Shown: positions 21,122-30,789, counted from the first letter of the stretch. The stretch is DNA of 64,000 nucleotides from Rhizopus arrhizus (GCA_024220505.1 JAKZZE010000007.1:124001-188000); one strand, 5' to 3'. The notes: generated from the letters alone by a model not told the origin. Made by a program: numbers and translations.

Positions 21122-24100
21122 GGTCGGTTGCTTTTGATAACTCACAGAAGAATGGTCAACTGAACACCCAAAAAGATATAAAACCCATTAAAACCCCTAA
21201 ACAACAACAGCTCAACGCAATATTAACAGACAGATACAATAACAAACAAAAGGATCTCTATGCAGCAATCAGACCAGAAAGACCTCCTGACGTTGCCACA
21301 GCTACACCCTATCCAAACTCTAGATCCACAAATAAAGAAAAAGGAAAGCAAGTAGCAAAACCTACCATAACCAGAAAAGTCACTACACGAAGTCATATCG
21401 AAGAAGTGAAAAATCCCACGCCAGTACAACAAACGCAACCCACTCGAACTGAAGCTATGGATACGGATCTTCCTATACAAGACAAGGTTAATAGTCGACT
21501 AAATAAACCAAGAACTAGAAGAATAGAGCCAGATATCAAATATGATATAGTCTCAGATGTATTAAAACAAAAAGCCGATATCGAAATTGGAGATTTGATC
21601 ACAGTAGCCCCATCTTTACGCAAAAAGCTTGTGGAAGAATGCAGACCAAAAAGAAAGCCAAGACAAGAAAGAAATAAACAAGCTACCCAACAAACAATGG
21701 CTCTGATAGAAGACGAGGAAATCAATACCACTGCAGCCTACTCAACTGTGAGTATTGGAGACAAAAACATTAAAGCCCTAGTAGACAGTGGTGCATCAAA
21801 AACCTGTATGTCAAAGGCCCTAGCAGACGCTCTTGAATTAGAAATAGATTCAGCATCCGAAAACGTATTCACACTAGGAAATGGAACCAAGCAACCCGCT
21901 CTCGGATTGATATACGACGTCCCAATTGAAGTCAAGGAAGACATGGTCATACCCTGCACAATTGAAGTATTGCCATCATGCCCTTCACATCTTATACTAG
22001 GAAGCAATTGGTTAAACCGTGCTAAAGCCAAGATTGATTTCAATAGCTCTTCATTAAAAGTCAAATATAAAAACCAAAAGGCAGAACTACCAATACACTT
22101 CATACGAAAAAGTACACCGTTACCCAAAATGAAAACATTCCATCAAGACTATCAACATCCTATAAGTCTCACAAACTCACATTCCGATAAGCATGTACAC
22201 TTTGAAGATAGCGATTCAGAAGGAAGTTACTCATCAACCGAAGAGGAATCTGAATCAGAAAGCGAAGAAACCAGTGACGATGATATAGAAATGGAAGTAA
22301 CAGCCTTAGAAAGAAGTTATGAACAAGAATCATTGCAAGTTTTGGAAAATGACAAATACGAGGAAGTAGTTATTACAAATTCACAAGAAATGTATTCGAT
22401 AAAGTCAACAGACACAGGACTTTTAGTACAAGCGCATTCATCGAAACATATCAGCTTAGACAAATCCAAAGAAGACACTCAGAACATACTATATGACTTT
22501 TACATTACACATCCAAAGTTAATGCAGTCTTCAGGATATTTTGATCAGTCATCTTCATTCATAATCAACAAAAAGTCACTCGACATACGCATATATAATC
22601 GCACAGAAAATGATATTTATCTAGAACCTGGTGAAGAAATTGGAATATTGGAAGGTCATGATCTAAATGACGATACAATAATCAAAGCATATGAAGTAGA
22701 CAGAAACTCGACATTATGCACTTTAGAACACGATAATATTGAACAAAATCTAAACAAGGAAGAACAAGATACGCTAAAGCCACAGCTATTGGAAAAATTA
22801 GAAATAGGAGATATAAATAAATCAATGAAAGAAGAACTGCTTAAGTTACTGAAAAGATACCAGCTTATATTTGACTGGGACAACGATACAATTGGACGCA
22901 CAAACCTAATCAATCACAAGATTATCATAGAAGAAAATACATTACCTATTAGTCACCGCCCGTACAGAATCAGTCCTTTGGAAGCAGATCACCTTCAAAA
23001 GGAATTGGATAAATATTGTAAATTAGGAGTTATATCACCATCGAATAGCCCATGGGCAGCACCAGTGATATTAGTAAAGAAGAAGAATGGTGATTACAGA
23101 ATGGTCATAGATTACAGAAAATTAAATGCAAAGACGAAGAAAGATGCATATCCTTTACCAAGAATAGACGACTTATTGGACACCCTAGGAAAAGCCAAAG
23201 TATTTTCAGCACTCGACATGCGCTCTGGTTTCCATCAAGTACCATTAGACGAGGATAGCAAGGAATTTACTGCTTTCACTACCAAATATGGAACATACCA
23301 CTATAACACCTTGCCTATGGGACTTGTAAATTCGCCAGCAACCTTTCAGCGTTTAATAGATTTATGTTTCCGCCCGCTAATGAACAAGTGCTTAGTAGCC
23401 TATATAGACGACCTTAATGTATACTCCCATAACGATGAAGAGCATTTAATACATCTAGAACAAGTATTTCAGTGCATAGAAACCGCCAATCTCAAATTGA
23501 ATCCAGAGAAATGTTTCTTCTTTAAAGATCATTTGAAATTTCTTGGATACATCGTTACCAACCAAGGCATACAAACCGATCCGGACAAAATAAAGAAGAT
23601 TGTAGAATACCCAGTACCAACCACTATTACGCAAGTCAGATCTTTTCTAGGAATAGCATCATATTATCGAAGATTTATAAAGAATTTTGCAGCTATTGCA
23701 AGGCCGTTACATGACCAAACTAAAACAAAAAAGAAAATTCCGTGGACACTAGAGACAACTGCTTCATTTGAAACACTCAAGGAACTGTTAACAACTGCAC
23801 CTGTATTAGCAAGACCAGATTTTAACCGAAGATTTATCTTGGTCACAGACGCCTCAAAGTTAGGACTAGGATGTGTCTTAACTCAACTCGACGATGATGG
23901 AAAAGAACATCCCATTATATATGCAAGTCGTGGACTTAAACCTAACGAAGCCAACTATGCACCCACAAAATTAGAATGCTTAGCAGTTATTTGGGCAGTA
24001 AAACTCTTTAGACCATATTTACTTGGAAAGAAATTCATGATCATTACGGATCACTCAGCCTTAACTGGACTTCTCAAGACACCAAACCCAACCGGAATAA

Positions 24101-24204
24101 TAGCCCGATGGATCGTCACATTATCAGAATACGACTTTGAAATTAAATATAGACCTGGACGTGTCAACGAAAGTGCAGATTTCCTGTCAAGACTTGGATA
24201 TTAA
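21115..24204 (+). CDS. pol: Pol polyprotein of element 1: protease, reverse transcriptase, RNase H
   Basis: Open for 1029 codons in the -1 frame relative to gag, with no credible ATG near its beginning, so it is best read as a Gag-Pol fusion. In order: aspartic protease with VDSGASKTCMS (near 21784), an acidic linker, RT with VDSGA-independent blocks [43 protein letters not shown] and catalytic YIDD (23401-23412), thumb FLGIASYYRRFIKNF, and RNase H beginning VTDASKLGLGCVL and containing ITDHSALTGLL. It stops directly after RLGY without integrase, unlike the usual Ty3 polyprotein. Element 2 shows the same boundary. Confidence 0.92.
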   Translation, partial: LLGSVAFDNSQKNGQLNTQKDIKPIKTPKQQQLNAILTDRYNNKQKDLYAAIRPERPPDVATATPYPNSRSTNKEKGKQVAKPTITRKVTTRSHIEEVKNPTPVQQTQPTRTEAMDTDLPIQDKVNSRLNKPRTRRIEPDIKYDIVSDVLKQKADIEIGDLITVAPSLRKKLVEECRPKRKPRQERNKQATQQTMALIEDEEINTTAAYSTVSIGDKNIKALVDSGASKTCMSKALADALELEIDSASENVFTLGNGTKQPALGLIYDVPIEVKEDMVIPCTIEVLPSCPSHLILGSNWLNRAKAKIDFNSSSLKVKYKNQKAELPIHFIRKSTPLPKMKTFHQDYQHPISLTNSHSDKHVHFEDSDSEGSYSSTEEESESESEETSDDDIEMEVTALERSYEQESLQVLENDKYEEVVITNSQEMYSIKSTDTGLLVQAHSSKHISLDKSKEDTQNILYDFYITHPKLMQSSGYFDQSSSFIINKKSLDIRIYNRTENDIYLEPGEEIGILEGHDLNDDTIIKAYEVDRNSTLCTLEHDNIEQNLNKEEQDTLKPQLLEKLEIGDINKSMKEELLKLLKRYQLIFDWDNDTIGRTNLINHKIIIEENTLPISHRPYRISPLEADHLQKELDKYCKLGVISPSNSPWAAPVILVKKKNGDYRMVIDYRKLNAKTKKDAYPLPRIDDLLDTLGKAKVFSALDMRSGFHQVPLDEDSKEFTAFTTKYGTYHYNTLPMGLVNSPATFQRLIDLCFRPLMNKCLVAYIDDLNVYSHNDEEHLIHLEQVFQCIETANLKLNPEKCFFFKDHLKFLGYIVTNQGIQTDPDKIKKIVEYPVPTTITQVRSFLGIASYYRRFIKNFAAIARPLHDQTKTKKKIPWTLETTASFETLKELLTTAPVLARPDFNRRFILVTDASKLGLGCVLTQLDDDGKEHPIIYASRGLKPNEANYAPTKLECLAVIWAVKLFRPYLLGKKFMIITDHSALTGLLKTPNPTGIIARWIVTLSEYDFEIKYRPGRVNESADFLSRLGY

Positions 24205-24208
24205 TCAA

Positions 24209-24325
24209 CTACATGGAGGATGGGAGGGTAGATGATACATAAACTCAAGAAAAATCCAAAAACAACACAAAATACGCATAAAAAAAAAAAATTCATATTA
24301 TCAACTACATGGAGGAAGGGAGGGG
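24209..24325 (+). promoter_or_regulatory. Duplicated purine-rich motif between pol and integrase
   Basis: CATGGAGGATGGGAGGG and CATGGAGGAAGGGAGGG lie about 94 bp apart. The same motif occurs once in element 2 at 37094-37117, also between RNase H and integrase. It resembles a polypurine tract, so an internal plus-strand primer or a translation or splicing signal are possible readings. Confidence 0.5.
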
Positions 24326-24513
24326 AAGTTGAAACAAAATATACAAAATCATCAAAAACAATAGAAAATTTCAAAAATCATAAGAGGAAGGCCACCCTAG
24401 AAAACAAACAGTCGTGAGAAGAAAAAACTTTAACAACACTAAAATTGGAAATATCACACATAAAAATCAAGACCCTGAAACAATAACATATCAAGAACTT
24501 TATATTACCAAAA

Positions 24514-25860
24514 ATGGAACAACAGCAAATTGATCTCGTGAAACAATATCTGCAAGAGTTGAAACTACCAGAAGATATCACGCACAAACAGAAAATATAC
24601 TTACAGAAGCAAGCACATAAGTTTACCATATACAAGGATAATCTGTATAGATACAACACCGAAAACGGAATAATACGAAAAGTGCTGAACAAGCAAGAAG
24701 CTGAAGAAATCATGTATTCATATCATCAACACCCTCTTGGTGGACATTTGGCATATAACAATACACTACACAAAATCGCATCACGTTATTATTGGGAAAA
24801 TATGACCAAGGACATAATGGAATATGTAAAGAAATGTCACAGATGTCAGAGACATGGGAAAAAGTCACTAAAAGAAGAATTATACCCTGTGCCAGTATCA
24901 GTAAAACCTTTCGATCGCATCGCTTTAGACGTTAAACATGTACAAGCTTCACGATCCGGAAACAGATATATCATAGCAGGAATCGACTACCTTACTAAAT
25001 ATGTGGAAGCAAGACCCATTCGTTTCCAAACTGCATCAGAAATCGCTTTATTCTTATACGAAGAAATCATATGTAGACATGGTTGTCCCACAATTATAGT
25101 TTCGGATAATGGCAAACCATTTGTTAGCAAGCTGATACAACAAGTATGCAAGAATTTTTCGATTATTCACAAGACCACTACACCATACAATCCTCAAAGC
25201 AATGGATTGATTGAACGTTTCAACAGAACTCTAGGACAAATCCTACAAAAGCGTACAAAAGAAGAAAAGGACGATTGGGACTTGTACTTACCAGCTGCAC
25301 TATTTGCCTATCGAACCATTAAACAAGGATCAACAAAGAATACACCATTTTTCTTACTATATGGGTATGAACCGAAGACACCATTCGACATAGATCATCA
25401 TGTGTATGAACGGAATTCACCCAAATTTGACGCTATCTTACGACACCGGACAATTCATCAAATATACAATCTTAACAGAATAAGAGAAATGGCCGTACAA
25501 AACATACAACGAGCTCAAGAAACGCAGAAAAAGCAGATTGAAAAAAAGATACTAGATGAACGCAAGGAACTGAAACCACCGTTCAAATTAGGAGATATAG
25601 TCCTCATTTATCGAGATTATTTGTCAACATCATGGTCAGCAAAGTTACAAGATAAGTGGGAAGGACCATACGTTATACAGCATATACTTGGAAAAGGAAC
25701 ATATCATATCAAAAGCATGGATCCTCATGACACAAAGCTTAGAAGAATACATGGAAATAGGATGAAACCTTATCTATTACCTAAAGTCCAATGGTGCCAA
25801 GAAAACAAAAGAAGCATCATGACCAACTTGGATGAACAAACAAATGATCTGCTTCAATGA
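24514..25860 (+). CDS. int: Integrase of element 1, encoded as a separate ORF
   Basis: 448 residues starting at an ATG 309 bp after the pol stop. The HHCC zinc domain is complete (YHQHPLGGH...KKCHRCQ), the catalytic core shows the D, D, E triad (ALDVKH; VSDNGKPF; GLIERFNR), and the C-terminus has the GPY/F module (DKWEGPYVIQHILGKGTYHI). No chromodomain follows. It is not in continuous frame with pol, so it needs internal initiation, reinitiation or a spliced RNA. Element 2 has the same arrangement, although its copy is broken. All catalytic residues are present. Confidence 0.92.
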   Translation: MEQQQIDLVKQYLQELKLPEDITHKQKIYLQKQAHKFTIYKDNLYRYNTENGIIRKVLNKQEAEEIMYSYHQHPLGGHLAYNNTLHKIASRYYWENMTKDIMEYVKKCHRCQRHGKKSLKEELYPVPVSVKPFDRIALDVKHVQASRSGNRYIIAGIDYLTKYVEARPIRFQTASEIALFLYEEIICRHGCPTIIVSDNGKPFVSKLIQQVCKNFSIIHKTTTPYNPQSNGLIERFNRTLGQILQKRTKEEKDDWDLYLPAALFAYRTIKQGSTKNTPFFLLYGYEPKTPFDIDHHVYERNSPKFDAILRHRTIHQIYNLNRIREMAVQNIQRAQETQKKQIEKKILDERKELKPPFKLGDIVLIYRDYLSTSWSAKLQDKWEGPYVIQHILGKGTYHIKSMDPHDTKLRRIHGNRMKPYLLPKVQWCQENKRSIMTNLDEQTNDLLQ

Positions 25861-25939
25861 AGAGTACTGATGACCTTCAACTCAATAACATAAACAAAAG
25901 AAGAGAATCAAAAACAATATATAAAGACAAGGAAAATTC

Positions 25940-25960
25940 AAAAAAAAAAAAAAAAAAAAG
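25940..25960 (+). promoter_or_regulatory. A20 tract ahead of the fourth ORF
   Basis: A run of 20 A followed by GAGA, 22 bases ahead of the ORF4 ATG. Element 2 has a 26-base A-run followed by GAGAG at the same place. Shared position suggests a function in transcription or cap-independent translation, but this is untested. Confidence 0.4.
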
Positions 25961-25981
25961 AGATAATAATAATACAAAAAC

Positions 25982-26629
25982 ATGAACTCTACAAACAACA
26001 ACAAGTGCCTTTCAAAAGATTTCTCTATGGATATGGACGCTTACCTGATAGCAATCTACAAGGAACAAGGTTACGAAGTTACCATGACTGCTGTAATGGA
26101 TTTCTTAATGATGTGGGAAGACTGTAATGTCGGCCCTACTGAAGTACTGTATGAAATAGACGGTATAACCTGTACAAGAGAAGAATACGCTGTGCATACA
26201 ATTAAAAACATAAGCGCAATGGTGAGCGCAGAAGAAAATGGAAAAGGTGACATCTATGAAGCAAACTGGGAAGATGAAGATGATTTGGAATTGCTGAAAA
26301 ATCTAGAAGGACTTATCAATAGCCAACATAAGCAGTTTGTAGATACTCTACATGAATTTGAAAGAATACAGGAATTGAAAGAACAACTGTGTGATCTACT
26401 TGCTTCGAACATTAATCATTGGGCACATTTTCGGTTCAGAAGACCCAACAATACACCAGAATCAGTAACAGCATACTTAGCAGCAAAGCAAATTATGTTG
26501 AAAGCCATCATACCAGATTACAGATTATATCGTGCTTTAACTCTCAAGATCAAACAGAAGGATAATTGGGCCAGAATCGTGGGCGATTCTTCTGGTATTG
26601 CGGGGATCTGTGACCATAGTAGCCAGTAA
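25982..26629 (+). CDS. Accessory ORF4 of element 1, unknown function
   Basis: 215 residues located where envelope genes lie in some retroelements, but with no signal peptide or membrane segment. The protein is predicted helical, with an acidic centre (ANWEDEDDLELLKNLEG) and a conserved C-terminal part (NHWAHFRFRRP, then IIPDYRLYRALTLKI and NWARIV). Element 2 carries a homologue at 38630-39313 sharing, by eye, about a third of residues in that part (WAHLKFKKP, ILPNCTVYRTLFTKM). The frame includes the polypurine tract and ends 21 bases inside the 3' LTR. I know no family for it. It could be a nucleocapsid substitute, since Gag lacks zinc knuckles, or a movement or silencing-suppressor-like factor; these are guesses. 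Confidence 0.75.
   Translation: MNSTNNNKCLSKDFSMDMDAYLIAIYKEQGYEVTMTAVMDFLMMWEDCNVGPTEVLYEIDGITCTREEYAVHTIKNISAMVSAEENGKGDIYEANWEDEDDLELLKNLEGLINSQHKQFVDTLHEFERIQELKEQLCDLLASNINHWAHFRFRRPNNTPESVTAYLAAKQIMLKAIIPDYRLYRALTLKIKQKDNWARIVGDSSGIAGICDHSSQ
26600..26608 (+). promoter_or_regulatory. Polypurine tract of element 1
   Basis: GCGGGGATC immediately precedes the TG of the 3' LTR and lies inside ORF4. It is short and interrupted compared with the G-rich tract of element 2. Confidence 0.5.
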
Positions 26630-26711
26630 AGAGGTTACACGAAGCAAAAGTGAAAAAAGTCGAAAAGTGAAAAAAGTCGAAAAGTGAAAAAAGTCAAAAA
26701 ATGAAAAAAGT

Positions 26712-26751
<40 letters not shown>

Positions 26752-27079
26752 ATTATTATATATATATCCCCAACCATTCAGTCAAGGAAGAAAATTAGTC
26801 AAGTTCTTTTATATTTTTATATACTTAACTCAATAAAGCAGGCTAACTTACTCATAAAAGTTCCTGATCTCTTATTTTACTTTACTTTTTATATTATTTT
26901 ATCAAGAAACATCGTATTGATCTTACATATAAGATCTGGTGGTCACTACTTAACAAGCATTCGCTAAAATTCTATATAAAACAACAACTTACAAGGCAAT
27001 CTTAACCTTACAATCAAGCTTTACAAGCAAACTTTACTCAAATTAACTCACTTACAACAAGCCAACCTATAAAATAACA
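26609..27079 (+). repeat. 3' LTR of element 1
   Basis: 471 bp, matching the 5' LTR except that it holds two exact copies of the 17-bp unit rather than three and a slightly different A-run length. It is followed by the target duplicate GTAC. Confidence 0.93.
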
Positions 27080-27083
27080 GTAC

Positions 27084-27503
27084 ATAAAAATTAATGCAAG
27101 GTTGAAAATTGAAAGGTGCATTAAAATCAAGGCATGCTTTAAATTTAAAGCATATTAAAAATTCATAAAAACTATAAAAACAGTTATTTTATTTACTTCT
27201 GACATACTTTACTACTTTTATTCTTAAATAAATATCATTCAAAGCAAATCTCTTTTATTATTATTATTTTACTAAATATCAAGAATAAGTCAAGTCCCTT
27301 GAAGCCAAATATCTTCATTGTAACTCTATTAAACCTCACATCAAGCTATCATTATCTTTACATCAAGACTGATCTACTTTAAAACAAGATCTGGTGGTCA
27401 CTCCTATCAAGAAAATACCCAAATATAACTTTACTTTATATTCAAAATCACTCTAAACTCTCAATAAATACACAAGGCCTAAATAGAAAACAAGCTATTA
27501 CAT
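27084..27503 (+). repeat. LTR-derived relic
   Basis: AT-rich sequence whose 3' half (27290-27420) resembles parts of the solo LTR that follows: CAAGTCCCTTGAAGCC, then ATCTTCATTGTAA and ACAAGATCTGGTGGTCACT. No coding potential. Ends are undefined. Confidence 0.55.
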
Positions 27504-28515
27504 TGTGACGCAGTTGGTGTAACTTTTGCGGAAGAAGGGACTCAGTCCTAGGAGAGACTCAGTCGTAGGAGGGGCATCAGTCCCTGAAGATAAACAAAAA
27601 AAGTTCAAAAATAAGAAAACACAACCCTATAAATATTGTGACGAAGCAAGTTATGATGATTGCACCTTGTGAGTACCCCATATTGAACCTTGTTCAATAT
27701 TTGAACTTCATTTCAAAAATCAAACCTTATTCTTATTTGTTTATATAATAAACAAGCTTTTATTTTTATTTTACTTCACTTATCTTAACTTCTCTTAACA
27801 CTTATCAAAAATATATTTTATCCAATAAATCAAGTATCTTTATCCCTGAATCTTTTGATATAACACTCTTAAAACACAAGCAAGACAAGTCCCTTGAAGC
27901 CAATTATCTTCATTGTAAAACCTTTTAATACTCTTATCAAGTTATTTTATTACAAACAAGTTTGATCTACTTAACAAGATCTGGTGGTCACTTACAAGCG
28001 AACCTAATATCAATACTCTACCCAACTCTTATTTTTTTATCCATTTTCGTCAACTTTACTCTATTTCAAAACCGTTAACTCTTACAAGCCATTGAAGCAA
28101 CAAAAAATTACAATATCCCCTTATCCTTTCACTTTTGAAAGACTTACTTACTTTTTACTTACTTTTGATATAACTTACTTTAACATAACTTCAATAAAAA
28201 GAATATCTTCAAGGTTCTACATTTAAAATCTTTCTGATCCCTTACATATACATCAAGTCAAGTCCTTTGAAGTCAAATTATCTTCATCGTATCAATTTTT
28301 ATATTCTCTTATCAAGAAAACTCTTTATTACTTTTTACTGTTTGATCTACAATACAAGATCTGGTGGTCACTTACTACAAGCAAACCAAATTTATCAACA
28401 TAAACACAAGCTTTTGATCTCAAATTCTTTTACACTTCAAAGAAAAGTCAAATTATTTCTAAACTCTTAAGGCCATTTAACAAACGAAACAATACCTTTC
28501 ACAATAAAAATTACA
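27504..28515 (+). mobile_element. Solo LTR (element 2 family) with target duplication
   Basis: About 1 kb from TGTGACG to ATTACA, flanked by the 4-bp duplicate ACAT (27500-27503 and 28516-28519). The start resembles the 3' LTR of element 2 (39309: TGTAACACAGTTGGTG), and the last 270 bp are nearly the same as the end of the element 2 5' LTR. It contains two internal GATCTGGTGGTCACT copies. A full element was presumably lost by LTR-LTR recombination. It interrupts sequence whose right side codes for a tyrosine recombinase. Confidence 0.85.
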
Positions 28516-28519
28516 ACAT

Positions 28520-29279
28520 CAAGAGAACTTGGCCAGCTATTGAACATGAAACGATGTCTCTGTATGACCTTCAACTAAAAACAGTTTTGGTGATGTGTAT
28601 GACTACCTTTGGAAGACCAAGATCGGATGTCGGTGAAATTCGCTATCGGGATATACATTCTGAATATGAAGTAGGTCAAGTATTGTCAGTCCTCCTTCAC
28701 TTCCGAGAGGCAAAAGAAATACAGGTGAAATCACAATTATTTGGCTTATTGATGGATATGGATCTCTGTCTGGTGCGAGTTTTATACTGCTTTGTCGATA
28801 GGACAAAACATTTACGGTCATCGTTACCTCCGGATCACACCTTGTTCCTTAAGTTTATCTTTGACGAGAAAAAAGTTGGTTTAGTTAGCTCTTCAACCGT
28901 CGCTACATGGATCAAGAATTGTATGAAGAACGCTGGAATTAATACGAAGGCATACAAACCTCACTCTTTGCGATCAGCATCAAGCATTAAAGCAGTATAA
29001 AACGGGATTCCTTTAACCAACGTTAAACACCATGGTAATTGGAGTCAACAAGCTTTTAATTTCGAGAAATATTATCTAAAACCAACTACCGCAATGGCCG
29101 CCAGTACCAATATTGCCGATTCAATTTTTTTACCAACGGAGGACATTACCACATTTGAAGAGGAGTCGGAGTCAACGAGGATGGTTGAAGAAAACTCGAC
29201 CAACAATACGAATGTTGACGAAGACGAATCGAAAAATGTGGTAACAACCCGCCCATGGTATCTCAGATGGTGGTCTTAG
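28520..29279 (+). pseudogene. Tyrosine recombinase (DIRS/Crypton-type) fragment
   Basis: A single frame starts right after the solo LTR target duplicate (RTWPAIEHETMSLYDL) and runs to 29279, broken by one TAA at 28998-29000. Conserved blocks are FGRPRSDVGEI with the first catalytic Arg, KPHSLRSASS with the HxxR pair, and, after the stop, HHGNWSQQAFNFEKYY with the nucleophile region. The TAA sits where the family continues, consistent with a CAA-to-TAA change. The N-terminal half is missing, cut off by the LTR insertion. An acidic tail (about the last 45 residues) ends in a 45-bp inverted repeat. The parent could be a DIRS element or a Crypton; no RT was found nearby. Confidence 0.75.
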
Positions 29280-29533
29280 CTCTCTCTCTATATCTCTCAA
29301 GTCTTATATTCTGTCTATATTTGTTATCCCTCTATTTATTTTATTATTCATATATTTATCACTCACCCCTGAAAAAAAAAATTAAATACTTAAACGCCTT
29401 TTGAAGATATGAAGAGGAAAAAAGTGAATTATTATTTATTATCATATATATATTTATCAAAAAAGGAAAAATAAAGCGTGGCATTTGAGGTTGTTACCAC
29501 ATTTTTCGATTCGTCTTCGTCAACAATCGTATT
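29205..29533. repeat. 45-bp inverted repeat, arms 29205-29249 and 29489-29533
   Basis: 44 of 45 positions match. The left arm is the coding sequence near the end of the tyrosine recombinase and the right arm is its reverse complement, separated by 239 bp. It looks like a fold-back end of the recombinase-bearing element. Confidence 0.85.
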
Positions 29534-30789
29534 TTTTTTTTATGTTTCAGCCTTTTGCTAAAAAGAGATTAGAATATTCAGAAAATGAAACGGGAATTGG
29601 CCGTTTAGATGATGTACTTGAAACATTTATCAGATTTAACGGCGTAGATTCCGGTTCTTCCAGAATAGTGGCTACCAACAAAAAATGACGTCAAGCGTTC
29701 TTTTAGAGAGATGGCTTTGAGGAAATAGAGTAGGTTAATTAAAAGTTTATCCTTCAAGCTGGAAAACTCATAAAACATTTTTATTAAATTAGAGGAAGTA
29801 CAAGGTAACGAAAATCAAACTAAAGTGCTTTGGAACGTTGTCTTTGATACTAGAAAGGACCCTCCTCAGCAAGATAACTAACAGGAAGTATAATGATGAA
29901 CAGATAGATCTTTTCATTGATTTACTTGCTACAGGATCAGATGTCAAATCCGCCTATACGTCTACAGACACTAGTCAATCATCTGAATACAAACATAGAA
30001 AAACTTATAGAGAGAATCCTGAAATGGGTCCCGTTTTCCATAGTTTTTTATACGAACATTCATTTCTTACAATGTCTCTTCTTCCCCTTCTGGCTCTTCT
30101 TCCATATCTTTGCACCGCTAGTGAGCCCCAGCTCGTTGACTAATTCCTCATCGCATTCTATTGACGTGTCCACATCCTCAATCGTGGGTTTATTATACGT
30201 TTGTTATCGGCTAACATAAACCTCTTCAAGGGACATCTCTTTCATCAGTACATCAATAGTCATTTTGTAGCTTGGAAAAATTACGAATTACAGTTTTCCA
30301 CTTGAGATTGAGACAAATAAAAATGACATTAAAAGAAAAACTTTAAGAGATGTTGTCTAGCATAAATTGAGTTCTTTTGCAAGACAACCATCTGAAGACG
30401 TCTGCGTGTCTCTGCTCCATCCTTAACAGTCTTTAGCAGCAACTCTTTTTGGCAAACAGCACTAATTATCGGAATCAATGTACCTGTTATCGTCTAAAGT
30501 TAGAAATGAAAATAAATTCTTTAGTGTATTTTTTACATGCACTTTTGTATTCATGAAAAGAATATTAAGCAAAGTGGAAGAAAAAAAAGAAGAAAAAAGT
30601 TTATTTGATTCATTTTAGTTGTGGTATATGAGAATAGATCTTTAGTATAAGAAGGGACATTTGAACTATTTTATTAGTGGCATTGTTATTATTTGTAGTG
30701 AAGGGACAATTGATCTTATTTTCATAATGATTTTTTTTATGAGTTTTTTATTTAAAAAAATTACTAATATTCAATCACGTAAGACAAGT
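29534..30789. other. Decayed sequence with short open frames
   Basis: No complete gene. A plus frame near 29838-30060 contains NRKYNDEQIDLFIDLLATGSDV, which resembles the helix-turn-helix start of fungal DDE transposases, so a transposase relic is possible. The frame 29542-29688 is not recognised. The remainder is AT-rich and unassigned. Confidence 0.35.

Larger units (their letters stand above)
19346..27079 (+). mobile_element. Ty3/Gypsy-like LTR retrotransposon, element 1 (apparently intact)
   Basis: The element is about 7.7 kb, bounded by TG...CA LTRs (19346-19832 and 26609-27079) and a 4-bp target duplication GTAC (19342-19345 and 27080-27083). Internal order is primer site, gag, protease-RT-RNase H in the -1 frame, separate integrase ORF, and a fourth ORF reaching into the 3' LTR. 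RT precedes RNase H and integrase, and integrase carries a GPY/F-like module, which places it in Ty3/Gypsy (Metaviridae); no chromodomain is seen. All four frames are open. The two LTRs match by eye except for one 17-bp repeat unit and the A-run length, which indicates a recent insertion. Confidence 0.93.

Noticed and set aside
20759..21137. Several Ile- or Tyr-rich frames overlapping the end of gag on both strands
   Set aside because: Shadows of the AAT/CAA-rich coding sequence.
24204..24514. Pol/integrase gap as a sequencing or assembly error
   Set aside because: The diverged element 2 has the same boundary and the same purine motif.
25982..26629. ORF4 as an envelope gene
   Set aside because: No signal peptide, transmembrane segment or cysteine pattern is visible in either copy.
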